Shown here in pieces: positions 11,805 to 20,339 of a stretch of DNA of 64,000 bases. Origin of the DNA: Gordonia sp. OPL2 (GTDB taxonomy: Bacteria; Actinomycetota; Actinomycetes; Mycobacteriales; Mycobacteriaceae). A model generated the notes under the pieces. It was not told where the DNA came from, searched no databases, and saw nothing but the letters and a program-made list of their open reading frames with translations. Numbering within the stretch: position 1 is the stretch's first letter; every line of letters starts with the position of its first letter. The stretch is from positions 62,001 to 126,000 of the forward strand of contig NZ_RKME01000006.1 in NCBI RefSeq assembly GCF_003797825.1, written 5' to 3'. The position numbers and the translations under genes were made by a program.

Positions 11805-12836
11805 TCAGTCCTTGCCCTGCTGGGTGAGCAGATCGTTGTACTCATTGGTGTAGAACGTGGAGGGCTCGAGCTTGTCGTCCACGCCGCCGGTGTCGCGCAG
11901 CCATCCCTCCCAGCGGGTGAAGTCGGTGTCGGAGATCTCGCCGTACTTGCTCGGCACGCCGACCGACAGCCAGTACTTCAGCGTGGAGGTGTTCTCGTTG
12001 GGGCGCTTTCGCGCGTTGATGATCTCGGTGAACTTGGCGACCACTGCCTCACGCGGGGTCGTGCGCTCCCATTCGAGTGCCTTTGCGACCCCGGTCGTGA
12101 ACGTGCGGACGGCACCTTCGTTCTTGCCGATGAAATCATTGCGGAACACGTAGGGTCCGCCGTTGATCGGGCCGAAGGCCTCGGGCTCGGTGAAGACCGG
12201 CCGCACCCCGCCGGCGGCGACGGCACGCTGCTGGAACTGACCGGTCAGGGCGGCGGCGTCGATCTGGCCCTTGCGCAACGCATCCTCGATCGACGGCGGC
12301 GGCAGCGGGACCAGTTGCGCGGATTTGATCTGCTCGGTGCTCAGACCCTTGCCCTTGAGCACGGTATAGATGTCGGCCTCGTTCTGTCCGCCGAGCGTGT
12401 TGACGCCGATCTTCTTGCCCACCAGGTCCTCGGGCTTCTTGATGGAACTGCTGTCGAGGACGTAGTAGCCCGTGAAGGTCTTCTCGTCGGCGCCGTAATA
12501 GTTGATGACGGCCTTGATCGGCGCGCCGGCGGTGGCGAGCTTGGCGACCGCACCAGCGAATGCGCCTCCGAAGTCGGTCTCACCGGTGGCGGTCTGCTGG
12601 ATTTCCTGCGGACCGCTGATCGTGTTGCCCACCCATTGCAGTTTGACCTTGCCGTCGAAATAACCGAGGGCCTCGGCCAGTTCGGGCGGAGTGACCTGTT
12701 GGGACCAGCCCTGGTAGCGCAGGGTGGTGACACCGTTCTCGCTCGCCGCTTCCGACGAGCACGCCGTCAGTGTCCCGACGCCGACGACGAGTGCCGTCAC
12801 GATCGATACGGTGGCGCGAATACTCGCTGTTCGCAA
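11805..12836 (-). CDS. sulfonate-type ABC substrate-binding lipoprotein
   Basis: About 343 residues from TTG 12836. That start is preferred because AAGGAA lies 6 nt upstream; an in-frame ATG at 12866 and longer starts have no RBS. The signal sequence ends in a lipobox (GTLTAC, Cys near residue 25). The mature protein is an NMT1/SsuA-like periplasmic-binding fold: LRYQGWSQQVTPPELAEALG, the hinge VGKKIGVNTLGGQNE, and a C-terminal ATPREAV-like helix region. It captures substrate for the two downstream subunits. Similarity is at family level, so the ligand is unknown. Confidence 0.87.
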   Translation of the reverse strand: MRTASIRATVSIVTALVVGVGTLTACSSEAASENGVTTLRYQGWSQQVTPPELAEALGYFDGKVKLQWVGNTISGPQEIQQTATGETDFGGAFAGAVAKLATAGAPIKAVINYYGADEKTFTGYYVLDSSSIKKPEDLVGKKIGVNTLGGQNEADIYTVLKGKGLSTEQIKSAQLVPLPPPSIEDALRKGQIDAAALTGQFQQRAVAAGGVRPVFTEPEAFGPINGGPYVFRNDFIGKNEGAVRTFTTGVAKALEWERTTPREAVVAKFTEIINARKRPNENTSTLKYWLSVGVPSKYGEISDTDFTRWEGWLRDTGGVDDKLEPSTFYTNEYNDLLTQQGKD

Positions 12837-13064
12837 GAGTTGTTCCTTCCATGAGGCACAGCTCATGCTGGTGCCGTGAAGTGGTGACGGGCCGTGTGGC
12901 CGGCGGCGGAGTCCGTGTGGTGGAGCCGAATCCGGACAGGTGAGCGACGCCGGGCGTCTCACGGCAACGTAGGCGACCCGCATGCCCTACTGCGAGGCTT
13001 TGGATCGCGCTGATCGAATCATCGTGACCGAAAGATTCGGACTCCGCCGCGATCTGTGATGACG

Positions 13065-13087
13065 TGTCCGGACATGGGAAAGTTCCC
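13065..13087. promoter_or_regulatory. two adjacent palindromes upstream of the flavin monooxygenase
   Basis: TGTCCGGACA (13065-13074) is followed by GGGAAAGTTCCC (13076-13087). Both lie in the divergent region between the lipoprotein gene (-) and the monooxygenase gene (+), about 30 nt before its probable ATG. They are candidate operators for a sulfur-responsive regulator. No regulator gene is nearby. Confidence 0.3.
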
Positions 13088-13118
13088 TACGGGACTGTGC
13101 GAGAGGATGTTTCACCGG

Positions 13119-14465
13119 ATGCCACAACACCTGTATCTCAACGCCTTCGTGATGGGGGTCGGACACCACGAGGCCGCGTGGCGGCATCCGCGCACCGATC
13201 GTCACCGCCTCCTCGATGTGGATCATTTCGTGGAACTGGGTCGGATCGCCGAACGTGGCAGGCTCGATTCGATCTTTCTCGCCGACATCCTCGCGGTAGG
13301 GCCGAACATCGCGAGGAACACGCCGTCGGTCTTCGAACCACTGACTCTGCTGAGTGCCGTGGCCACGCACACCCGACACGTCGGGCTGATTGCGACGGCC
13401 TCGACGACGTACAACAGTCCGTACTCGCTCGCGCGCGCTTTCAATTCGCTCGAACACATCAGTGGCGGGCGTGTGGGGTGGAACATCGTCACCTCTGCCC
13501 AGGCCGACGAGGCCCGGAACTTCGGCGGCCCCGACACGCCCGATCACTCCGATCGTTATGCCCGCGCCGAGGAGTTCGTCGACGTCGTCGTCAAGCTCTG
13601 GGAGAGCTGGGACTCCGATGCCCTGGTGCTCGATGTGGAGGACGCCGTCTTCGCTGACCCGGCCCGGGTCCACACGCTCGATCACGAAGGAGAGCACTTC
13701 CGGGTCCGCGGTCCGCTCAACTCCCCGCGGTCCCCGCAGGGAAGGCCGGTCCTGGTGCAAGCCGGTTCCTCGGATGCCGGCAAGGAGCTCGCCGCCCGGG
13801 TCGCCGAGGTCGTGTTCACCGCACAGCGCAGCATCGCCGACGCCCGTGTGTTCTATGACGACCTGAAGTCGCGGGCGGTGCGGCACGGGCGGCGGGCCTC
13901 CGACATCAAGATCCTGCCGGGGATCGTGCCCTACATCGCCGACACCGAGCAGCGTGCACGGGAACTCGAACAAGAGTTCACCGACCTCATCTCGCCCGAC
14001 TACGCTTTGCGTCAGCTGTCGGCGGTGTTCGGGACCGACCTCACCGGTCTGGCGCTCGACGACCGCCTTCCCGAGCTGCCGCCGGAGTCCGAGATCGAGG
14101 GCCAGAAGAGTCGGTCCACCCTGGTGCGTCACCTCGCCACGGAGGAGGACCTGACCGTCCGTGGGCTGCTCGGTCGACTCGGCGGGGGACGTGGTCACCG
14201 ATCGATCGCGGGCACGCCGGAGCAGATCGCCGATGATCTCATCGCCTGGGCGGACGCCGGCGGGGCCGACGGCTTCAACATCATGCCTCCCTACCTGCCG
14301 GGCGGCCTGGAAGACTTTGTCGACCAGGTCGTCCCGATCCTGCAGCGGCGCGGCGTGTTCCGGACCGACTACTCGGCGCAGACGCTGGCCGGGAATTACG
14401 GTATCGGCGGACACGGTGCGGGTGACCGCTCCGTCCTCGGTGGCGTCGCAACCGCCCTCGGATGA
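13119..14465 (+). CDS. flavin-dependent monooxygenase, NtaA/SnaA/DszA family
   Basis: About 448 residues from ATG 13119 (GAGAGG 12 nt upstream); an ATG at 13056 is in frame but adds a non-conserved leader. This is a luciferase-like two-component FMNH2 monooxygenase. The family signature YNSPYSLARAFNSLEHISGGRVGWNIVTS is near residues 99-127, RYARAEEFVDVVVKLWESW near 147-165, and the C-terminal GTPEQIADDLIAWADAGGADGFN matches DszA/SnaA/NtaA. These enzymes need a separate flavin reductase, and none is seen here. Next to two sulfonate importers, a desulfurising role on a sulfone or sulfonate is likely. The stop overlaps the MFS start (ATGA). Confidence 0.85.
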   Translation: MPQHLYLNAFVMGVGHHEAAWRHPRTDRHRLLDVDHFVELGRIAERGRLDSIFLADILAVGPNIARNTPSVFEPLTLLSAVATHTRHVGLIATASTTYNSPYSLARAFNSLEHISGGRVGWNIVTSAQADEARNFGGPDTPDHSDRYARAEEFVDVVVKLWESWDSDALVLDVEDAVFADPARVHTLDHEGEHFRVRGPLNSPRSPQGRPVLVQAGSSDAGKELAARVAEVVFTAQRSIADARVFYDDLKSRAVRHGRRASDIKILPGIVPYIADTEQRARELEQEFTDLISPDYALRQLSAVFGTDLTGLALDDRLPELPPESEIEGQKSRSTLVRHLATEEDLTVRGLLGRLGGGRGHRSIAGTPEQIADDLIAWADAGGADGFNIMPPYLPGGLEDFVDQVVPILQRRGVFRTDYSAQTLAGNYGIGGHGAGDRSVLGGVATALG

Positions 14466-15706
14466 CCTCGCTCGGCGATCGCGGCCGTGTCGAGCACACC
14501 GACGACGGTGTGCCGATCGCCGATCTCGGTGCGCGGCCGCTGCGGTCGCTCGCGTCCACTGTGTACCTCCCGGCGGCAGCCTATGGGATCGGGCAGGGGG
14601 CCGCCGCGCCCGTCATGGTTCTCACCGCACTCGACATGGGTGCGAGCGGTGCGGTGGCGGGACTGACGGTTGCGGTGGTGGGCCTCGGCCAGGTGCTGGG
14701 CGACATGGGATCCGGTCAGATCGTCGCTCGGCTCGGTGAGCGGCGATCGATCATCCTGGCGAGCGCGGTCGCCGTGTGCGGTGTTCTGCTCTGCATCGTC
14801 GCCCAGACGATCGCGATGTTGTGTGGCGGGATCCTCGCTGTCGGCCTGGCGAACGCCGTGTGGGGCTTGGCGAGACAGAACTACCTGTCGCTGGCTGTCC
14901 CGTTCGCCTGGCGTGCCCGCGCGATGTCACTGTTCGGCGGTTCTATGCGCCTCGGGTTCTTCCTCGGTCCCGTCGTCGGGGCGGGGGCCATCGCCCTGGG
15001 CGGTGTCCGCGGCGGATTCGTCGTCCAGCTGGTCGCGGTGGTGGTCGCCGGGCTGCTCATGGTGCGTCTTCCAGATCCCGACGGAGCGCAGCGGTCGGAT
15101 TCCGCGGTGGGTCTGGCGACGACACTTTCGCGGCATCGGCGGCTTCTCGCCACGCTGGGCATGGGCTCGCTACTGCTCGGAATCGCCCGTGCGGCGCGGG
15201 ACTCCACCCTTCCGCTATGGACCGATCACCTCGGATTGTCGGCCGCGACAGCAAGTCTCGTCTTCGCCCTCGGTGCGGGCGTCGACGTCCTGTGCGCCTA
15301 TCCGGCCGGACACCTGATGGACCGATTCGGCCGGACCTTCGTCGCGATCCCGTCGATCCTCGTGCTGGCACTGGCCTATCTGCTCGTCCCGTTCACCGGA
15401 TCACTGGTCACGCTGGCGGCGGTCTCGGTGGTGCTCGGAATCGGCAGCGGGTTCGGGAACGGGGTGATCATGACCGTGGGCGCCGACGTGGCCCCCGCGA
15501 ACGGGCGGGCGGAGTTCCTCGCCGTGTGGCGGTTGTCGCACGACGCCGGGTTCCTCCTCGGCCCCTTGTCGATCGCGGGACTCGCCGCGATCGCGCCACT
15601 CGCGGCAGCCGTGTTCGCCGCCGCTGGGTTGTCGGCGGCCGGTGCGTTCCTCCTCGCACGATATGTGCCGAAATACACATCGGCGACGAGCTTCGCGTCA
15701 CGCTGA
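14462..15706 (+). CDS. MFS transporter
   Basis: 414 residues with about 12 hydrophobic helices in two halves. The loop 2-3 motif is visible as DMGSGQIVARLGERRSI (about 81-97), with a matching GHLMDRFGRT in the second half. It is translationally coupled to the monooxygenase gene by a 4-nt overlap, so it may import that enzyme's substrate or export its product. No substrate can be read from sequence. Confidence 0.85.
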   Translation: MTSLGDRGRVEHTDDGVPIADLGARPLRSLASTVYLPAAAYGIGQGAAAPVMVLTALDMGASGAVAGLTVAVVGLGQVLGDMGSGQIVARLGERRSIILASAVAVCGVLLCIVAQTIAMLCGGILAVGLANAVWGLARQNYLSLAVPFAWRARAMSLFGGSMRLGFFLGPVVGAGAIALGGVRGGFVVQLVAVVVAGLLMVRLPDPDGAQRSDSAVGLATTLSRHRRLLATLGMGSLLLGIARAARDSTLPLWTDHLGLSAATASLVFALGAGVDVLCAYPAGHLMDRFGRTFVAIPSILVLALAYLLVPFTGSLVTLAAVSVVLGIGSGFGNGVIMTVGADVAPANGRAEFLAVWRLSHDAGFLLGPLSIAGLAAIAPLAAAVFAAAGLSAAGAFLLARYVPKYTSATSFASR

Positions 15707-15744
15707 GGAAAAGTCTGGCTGTACGGTTGACCGGCCGCTAGACA

Positions 15745-16620
15745 TTGCTGGTGACTTTGTTTGTCGACATCACGCCCGAGGAAGCCGGTGGCAGGCGGCC
15801 CGGCGCCCCACGCGTGACGGGGGATTCGCGTCTGCGTTCGCTGGCGACGCGGGTGGGCCTCCCGCTCCTGTCGGTGGTCGTCTTCCTCCTTGTGTGGCAG
15901 CTGATCGCGATCAGTGGCATCTGGAGTGAGACCTTCGTGCCTCGCCTGGGTACCGTCTGGCAGGCCTTCATCGACATGTCCACGACCCACGACGGTGTGC
16001 GCGGCTATGCCGACTACTACTGGTGGGAACACCTCTACATGACGTTGCGGCGCGTGTTCGCCGGCGTCGTGATCGGCGTTGTCGCAGGGGTTCTGCTCGG
16101 CCTTGCGATGGGGACGATCGGCTGGCTGCGACGTCTCCTGGAGCCGTGGCTGACCTTCCTGCGGGCGCTGCCCCCGCTGGCGTACTTCTTCCTGCTGGTC
16201 ATCTGGCTCGGTATCGATGAGGCTCCGAAGATCACCTTGCTCGCCCTCGCGGCGCTGCCACCCGCCGCCGTCGCCACCACGACCGCGGTCAGCGCGGCCC
16301 CGGTCAGCCTGATCGAGGCGGCCCGGGCGTTGGGTGCGTCGCGACGTGAGGTGGTCCGCGACGTCGTCGTCCCGTCGGCGCTGCCGGAGACCTTCACGGG
16401 AATCCGCCTGTCCGTCGGCATCGCCTATTCCTCGGTGGTCGCCGCCGAACTCTTCAACGGCATTCCCGGCATCGGTGGCGTGGTGAAAGACGCCAGCAAC
16501 TACAACAACACACCTGTCGTCCTGGTCGGCATCATCGCCATCGGTCTGTCCGGACTGATCATCGACGGCATCCTTCGGGTAATCGAGCACCGTGTGGTGC
16601 CCTGGCGCGGAAAGGTCTGA
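15745..16620 (+). CDS. ABC importer permease (SsuC/TauC type), second system
   Basis: Up to 291 residues. TTG 15745 or GTG 15751 are possible starts; neither has a good RBS, so the N-terminus is uncertain. It has about six hydrophobic segments and the EAA-like loop EAARALGASRREVVRDVVVPSALPETFTGI (about 192-221). It opens a permease-lipoprotein-ATPase operon read rightwards, the reverse subunit order of the first importer. It differs clearly from the permease at 10085-10951, so this is not a recent duplication. Confidence 0.87.
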   Translation: MLVTLFVDITPEEAGGRRPGAPRVTGDSRLRSLATRVGLPLLSVVVFLLVWQLIAISGIWSETFVPRLGTVWQAFIDMSTTHDGVRGYADYYWWEHLYMTLRRVFAGVVIGVVAGVLLGLAMGTIGWLRRLLEPWLTFLRALPPLAYFFLLVIWLGIDEAPKITLLALAALPPAAVATTTAVSAAPVSLIEAARALGASRREVVRDVVVPSALPETFTGIRLSVGIAYSSVVAAELFNGIPGIGGVVKDASNYNNTPVVLVGIIAIGLSGLIIDGILRVIEHRVVPWRGKV

Positions 16621-16627
16621 TACCGCA

Positions 16628-17695
16628 ATGACAATCAACCGTACGAATGACCGTTCGAGAGCACGCCGGCTGAGCTCGGTGTTCGGCATCATCGCCGCGC
16701 TGGTCATGGTCATCGCCGGCTGCTCGGTGGACAATTCGGGGTCCGACGACAGCAGACCCACGATCCGCCTCGCCTACCAGTCGTTCCCGAGCGGTGATCT
16801 CATCGTCAAGAACAACCGCTGGCTCGAGGAAGCGTTGCCGGACTACAACATCAAGTGGACCAAGTTCGACTCCGGCGCCGACATCAACACCGCCTTCGTC
16901 GCCAAGGAGGTCGACTTCGCGGCCATCGGTTCCAGCCCGGTTGCGCGCGGTCTCTCTGCGCCGCTGAACATCCCGTACCAGGTGGCCTTCGTCCTCGACG
17001 TCGCGGGCGACAACGAGGCGTTGGTGGCGCGTAATGGCACCGGGATCAACACCGTCGCCGACCTGAAGGGCAAGCGGGTCGCCACGGCCTTCGCCTCCAC
17101 CGCGCACTACAGTCTGCTCGCCGCGCTCAATCAGGCGGGCGTGAATCCCAAGGACGTCAACCTGATCGACCTGCAGCCGCAGGCATCGCTCGCCGCCTGG
17201 CAGCGTGGCGATGTCGACGCCGTCTACACCTGGCTCCCGACCCTGGACGAGCTCCGCAAGACGGGCAAGACGATCATCGCCAGCCGTGAACTCGCCACCG
17301 CGGGCAAGCCGACGTTGGATCTCGGTGTCGTGTCGTCGTCCTTCGCGACCGAACATCCGGAGGCCGTGGACAAGTGGCGTGAGGTCCAGGCCCGGGCCCT
17401 CACCCTCATCAAGGACGATCCGAACGCAGCTGCCCAGGCGATCGCAGCGCAACTCGGGACCACCCCCGAGGATGCGGCTGACCAGCTCGAGCAGGGGACA
17501 TACCTGACCGTGGCCGAACTGACCTCGCCGACCTGGCTGGGCACCGAGGGCAATCCCGGCAATGTCGCCGAGAACCTGTACAGCGCAGCGGAGTTCCTCG
17601 CCGAGCAGCAGCAGATCCCGTCCGCGCCGCCGCTGGACACCTTCCAGAAGGCCATCTACACCAAGGGATTGCCCGGTGTCGTCGAACAGCAGTGA
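16628..17695 (+). CDS. taurine/sulfonate-type substrate-binding lipoprotein
   Basis: 355 residues from ATG 16628, 7 nt after the permease stop. The signal peptide ends in the lipobox VIAGC (Cys near residue 28). The mature part matches TauA-like proteins: IRLAYQSFPSGDLIVKNN, ALPDYNIKWTKFDSGADINTAF, AIGSSPVARGLSAPLNIPYQV, and GDVDAVYTWLPTLDEL. The TauA-like DSGADVN/GSSP pattern makes taurine or a short sulfonate a reasonable guess. The end overlaps the ATPase start by 20 nt. Confidence 0.88.
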   Translation: MTINRTNDRSRARRLSSVFGIIAALVMVIAGCSVDNSGSDDSRPTIRLAYQSFPSGDLIVKNNRWLEEALPDYNIKWTKFDSGADINTAFVAKEVDFAAIGSSPVARGLSAPLNIPYQVAFVLDVAGDNEALVARNGTGINTVADLKGKRVATAFASTAHYSLLAALNQAGVNPKDVNLIDLQPQASLAAWQRGDVDAVYTWLPTLDELRKTGKTIIASRELATAGKPTLDLGVVSSSFATEHPEAVDKWREVQARALTLIKDDPNAAAQAIAAQLGTTPEDAADQLEQGTYLTVAELTSPTWLGTEGNPGNVAENLYSAAEFLAEQQQIPSAPPLDTFQKAIYTKGLPGVVEQQ

Positions 17696-18509
17696 TGCCC
17701 GCATCGTCGAGGCCGATCGCCCCGCCGCAGGTCCCGACCTGCGTGGTGCCATCGCATTGCGCAACGTGTCGCAGACCTACGGCCAGGGCGCGGGTGCGGT
17801 GACCGCGGTCGGCCCGGTCGACCTCGACATCCCGCCGGGGGAGTTCCTCGTGCTGGTGGGTGCGTCGGGCTGCGGCAAATCCACCCTGCTGCGCCTCATC
17901 GCCGGATTCGAGTCCGCGACAGTCGGCGACGTCGAGGTCTCCGGGGGACAGCCGCTGCCCGGCCTCACCTCCGGCGTCGTCTTCCAGCAGCCGCGGCTGT
18001 TCCCGTGGAAGACGGTGGGCGGCAACGTTGATCTGGCCCTGCGCTATGCACGGGTGCCCAAGGATCGACGCGCTGCGCGCCGCGACGAACTCCTCGCGCG
18101 GGTGGGTCTCGACGACACCGCCGACCGTCGTATCTGGGAGATATCCGGCGGACAGCAACAGCGCGTGGCCATCGCGCGGGCGCTGGCGGCGGAGACCTCG
18201 CTCCTGCTGCTCGACGAACCGTTCGCCGCGCTGGACGCGCTCACCCGGGAACGGCTGCAGGAGGATCTGCGCTCGGTGAGTACAGACCTGGGGCGCACCA
18301 ACGTGTTCGTCACGCACAGTGCCGACGAGGCGGCCTTCCTGGGCAGCCGGATCGTCGTGCTGACCAGGCGGCCCGGACGAGTGGCGCTCGACATCCCGTC
18401 ACCCCTCCCGCGTGCCGGTGTCAGTGCCGACGAACTCCGGGGCTCGCCGGAGTATGCGGCGTTGCGCGCCGAGGTGGGTGCGGCGGTCAAGGAGGCCGCA
18501 GCAGCCTGA
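17676..18509 (+). CDS. ABC importer ATPase (TauB/SsuB type), second system
   Basis: 277 residues from GTG 17676, inside the 3' end of the lipoprotein gene; the frame is open further upstream but that part is only the lipoprotein gene in another frame. Walker A VGASGCGKSTLLRLIAG is near residues 61-77, signature ISGGQQQRVAIARALA near 155-170, Walker B LLLLDEPFAALDAL after it, and the switch His is in VFVTHSADEAAFLG. It completes the second sulfonate-type importer. Confidence 0.92.
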   Translation: MSSNSSDARIVEADRPAAGPDLRGAIALRNVSQTYGQGAGAVTAVGPVDLDIPPGEFLVLVGASGCGKSTLLRLIAGFESATVGDVEVSGGQPLPGLTSGVVFQQPRLFPWKTVGGNVDLALRYARVPKDRRAARRDELLARVGLDDTADRRIWEISGGQQQRVAIARALAAETSLLLLDEPFAALDALTRERLQEDLRSVSTDLGRTNVFVTHSADEAAFLGSRIVVLTRRPGRVALDIPSPLPRAGVSADELRGSPEYAALRAEVGAAVKEAAAA

Positions 18510-18854
18510 CGGGTCGGCACGGTCCCCCGCTCCGGACCTTCGACGGTGTGGGACGGCCGCCGGGCCGTGGAGACCGAGTCGGAGGTGTTTTCCTCACCGT
18601 GCGGCTAACCCTGTCCGCCACGGCGTCCGCCGGTTACAAAGTACGGGTGACCTCCTCCGCATCGCCTGCTCAGCGCCTCGGCCGCATGTCGCCGTCCGCA
18701 GCACGCGCCGGCGGGGGAGTCGGTCGGGTCGGGTACCTCCCCTCCCGGCAGATGACGGCCCACTCGATGAACTGGTCGGACGGATCGCACCACGGCTCAC
18801 CGCCCGCAGCGCCCGGACCCCGCCCTGCTCGTATCGATCCACGAAGGAACCGTC
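18510..18854 (+). other. 345-nt gene-free stretch before the TauD-type gene
   Basis: It starts with a small hairpin (18553-18568) that can terminate the importer operon. The rest probably carries the promoter and leader of the dioxygenase gene. AAGGAA at 18843-18848 is the RBS of that gene. A 113-codon frame at 18548-18889 runs through it but overlaps the real gene and shows no family features. I see no riboswitch I can name. Confidence 0.4.
18553..18568 (+). terminator. short GC hairpin after the second importer operon
   Basis: ACGGCC (18553-18558), loop GCCG, GGCCGT (18563-18568), 43 nt after the ATPase stop. The 6-bp stem has no U-tract. Confidence 0.35.
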
Positions 18855-19778
18855 ATGACCATCACCTCTCACCCCGTCTCCGCTCCTGAGTTCACCGCCG
18901 GTGGCGGCCTCGTCTCCTCCGGGATCGTCTCCTCCGGTGTCGAACTCGACGTCGACGAGTTCGGTCCGCATTTCGGTGCCGAGATCCGCGGTGTCGATGT
19001 CGCGTCGTCATCGGACGACGAGGTGCGTGCCATCCGTCAGGCGCTGGTCGATTACAAGGTCGTCGTCCTGCGCGATCAGCACATCGACGACGCCGCACAC
19101 ATCGAGTTCGGCCGTCGTCTCGGCGATCTCACGGCCGGTCATCCGGTGTGGAACAGCGGAGACGTCCCGGGCGAGGTCTACGCGCTCGACAGCTCCGACG
19201 ACGGTTTCGCCGACGTGTGGCACACCGATGTCACGTTCATGCCGCGTCCGCCGATGGGGTCGATCCTGCGTCCGATCGTGTTGCCCCGCAACGGCGGTGA
19301 CACCAACTGGGCCGATGCCGAGCTCGCCTATCTCTCGCTGTCCGAGCCGGTCCGCCGTCTGGTCGACGAGCTGACGGCCGTCCACGACGGCAACCGCGCC
19401 TTCGGCTACTACCTCAAGCAGCGCCGAGGTGGTCGTGGAAACACTTGGGACGGGGAGGAAGTCACCGAACTGGTGCCGGTCTCGCACCCCGTCGTCCGAG
19501 TGCACCCGGAAACGGGACGCAAGTCCCTCTTCGTGAACCCGGGCTTCACCTCGCACATCGAGGGGGTGTCGGAGGCGGAGAGCAGGGGAATCCTGGACCT
19601 CCTGTACGCGCACATCACGAAGCCCGAGCACATCGTCCGGCATCGATGGCGTCTCGGCGACATCGTCATGTGGGACAACCGGAACACCCTGCACTACGCG
19701 AATCGCGACTACGGCGACACCCGCCGCGTCATGCATCGCATCACGCTGCGTGGTGACGAACCGCTCGGCCCCGCCTGA
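18855..19778 (+). CDS. TauD/TfdA family Fe(II)/2-oxoglutarate dioxygenase
   Basis: 307 residues. The metal triad is visible: His123 and Asp125 in VWHTDVTFMPRPP and His280 in NTLHYANRDY. The 2-oxoglutarate-binding Arg is in RRVMHRITL (about 291-297). TauD releases sulfite and aminoacetaldehyde from taurine; relatives act on alkyl sulfates or other acids. With two sulfonate importers just upstream, oxidative desulfonation is the likely job. The gene has its own RBS (AAGGAA) and a strong hairpin after it. The first 30 residues are a Gly/Ser-rich leader. Confidence 0.9.
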   Translation: MTITSHPVSAPEFTAGGGLVSSGIVSSGVELDVDEFGPHFGAEIRGVDVASSSDDEVRAIRQALVDYKVVVLRDQHIDDAAHIEFGRRLGDLTAGHPVWNSGDVPGEVYALDSSDDGFADVWHTDVTFMPRPPMGSILRPIVLPRNGGDTNWADAELAYLSLSEPVRRLVDELTAVHDGNRAFGYYLKQRRGGRGNTWDGEEVTELVPVSHPVVRVHPETGRKSLFVNPGFTSHIEGVSEAESRGILDLLYAHITKPEHIVRHRWRLGDIVMWDNRNTLHYANRDYGDTRRVMHRITLRGDEPLGPA

Positions 19779-19800
19779 TCTCACACCCGGTTCGACTCTC

Positions 19801-19856
19801 GTCCCCCGGTTGACCGCCGCTCGCCCTCTCGCGAGCGACGTGGACGACCGGGGGAC
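19801..19856 (+). terminator. two-tier hairpin after the TauD-type gene
   Basis: The outer stem GTCCCCCGGT (19801-19810) pairs perfectly with ACCGGGGGAC (19847-19856). The inner stem CGCTCGC (19818-19824) pairs with GCGAGCG (19831-19837) around a 6-nt loop. It begins 22 nt after the stop and ends before the ArsR operators. Confidence 0.6.
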
Positions 19857-19889
19857 GAACTCGTCGACGGGCCGCTGCCGGCATCGTAT

Positions 19890-19951
19890 TCAACCAAAGG
19901 GTTGACAACGGGCGCGCGACGGCGCAGAGTCTTATTCAACCGAACGGTTGA
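19890..19951. promoter_or_regulatory. twin operator palindromes for the ArsR-type regulator
   Basis: TCAACC-AAAG-GGTTGA (19890-19905) and TCAACC-GAAC-GGTTGA (19936-19951) are perfect 6-bp inverted repeats with 4-nt centres. Both are preceded by TAT or TTAT. Their centres are 46 bp apart, a little over four helical turns. The second abuts the RBS AGGAGG of the regulator gene, so binding would block its own transcription. Confidence 0.7.
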
Positions 19952-19961
19952 GGAGGACGAC

Positions 19962-20339
19962 GTGGCCGACGAGCTGTCCAAGATGTTCGCCGCCCTGGCG
20001 GACCCGACGCGGCGCGACTTGGTCGCCCGGTTGGCGGTGTCCGACGCGACGGTGGGTCAGCTGGCCGAGCCGTACGACGTCAGCCTCCAGGCGGTGTCCA
20101 AGCACCTCAAGGTGCTCGAGGACGCCGGCCTGGTGACCCGAACCCGGGAGGCCCAGACCCGCCCGGTCCATCTGGAAGCGGAGGTGTTCGACCTCATGAC
20201 CAAGTGGATCGAGCGTTACCGCAGGCAGGCCGAGGAGCGCTACCAACGCCTCGACGCTTTGCTCGCGGAGATGAACGACGGCCCCGCGGCACACCGTCGC
20301 GAGGACGAGAAACCGCGAAAGAAAGGAAAGGCGTCATGA
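19962..20339 (+). CDS. ArsR/SmtB-type winged-helix repressor (SRPBCC-linked)
   Basis: 125 residues from GTG 19962, chosen for the RBS AGGAGG 6 nt upstream. The helix-turn-helix spans about residues 20-60: MFAALADPTRRDLVARLAV, then AEPYDVSLQAVSKHLKVLEDAGLV. No metal-binding cysteines are present, so it probably senses something other than a thiophilic metal. It starts a three-gene operon (ATGA overlap with the SRPBCC gene). Twin palindromes just upstream suggest autoregulation. Confidence 0.9.
   Translation: MADELSKMFAALADPTRRDLVARLAVSDATVGQLAEPYDVSLQAVSKHLKVLEDAGLVTRTREAQTRPVHLEAEVFDLMTKWIERYRRQAEERYQRLDALLAEMNDGPAAHRREDEKPRKKGKAS

Noticed and set aside
18510..18854. SAM or other sulfur riboswitch in the TauD leader
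   Set aside because: I looked for a known conserved core and could not match one. A covariance-model search would settle it.
18548..18889. 113-codon plus-strand frame before the TauD-type gene
   Set aside because: It overlaps the true start at 18855, which has a good RBS; the product looks random.
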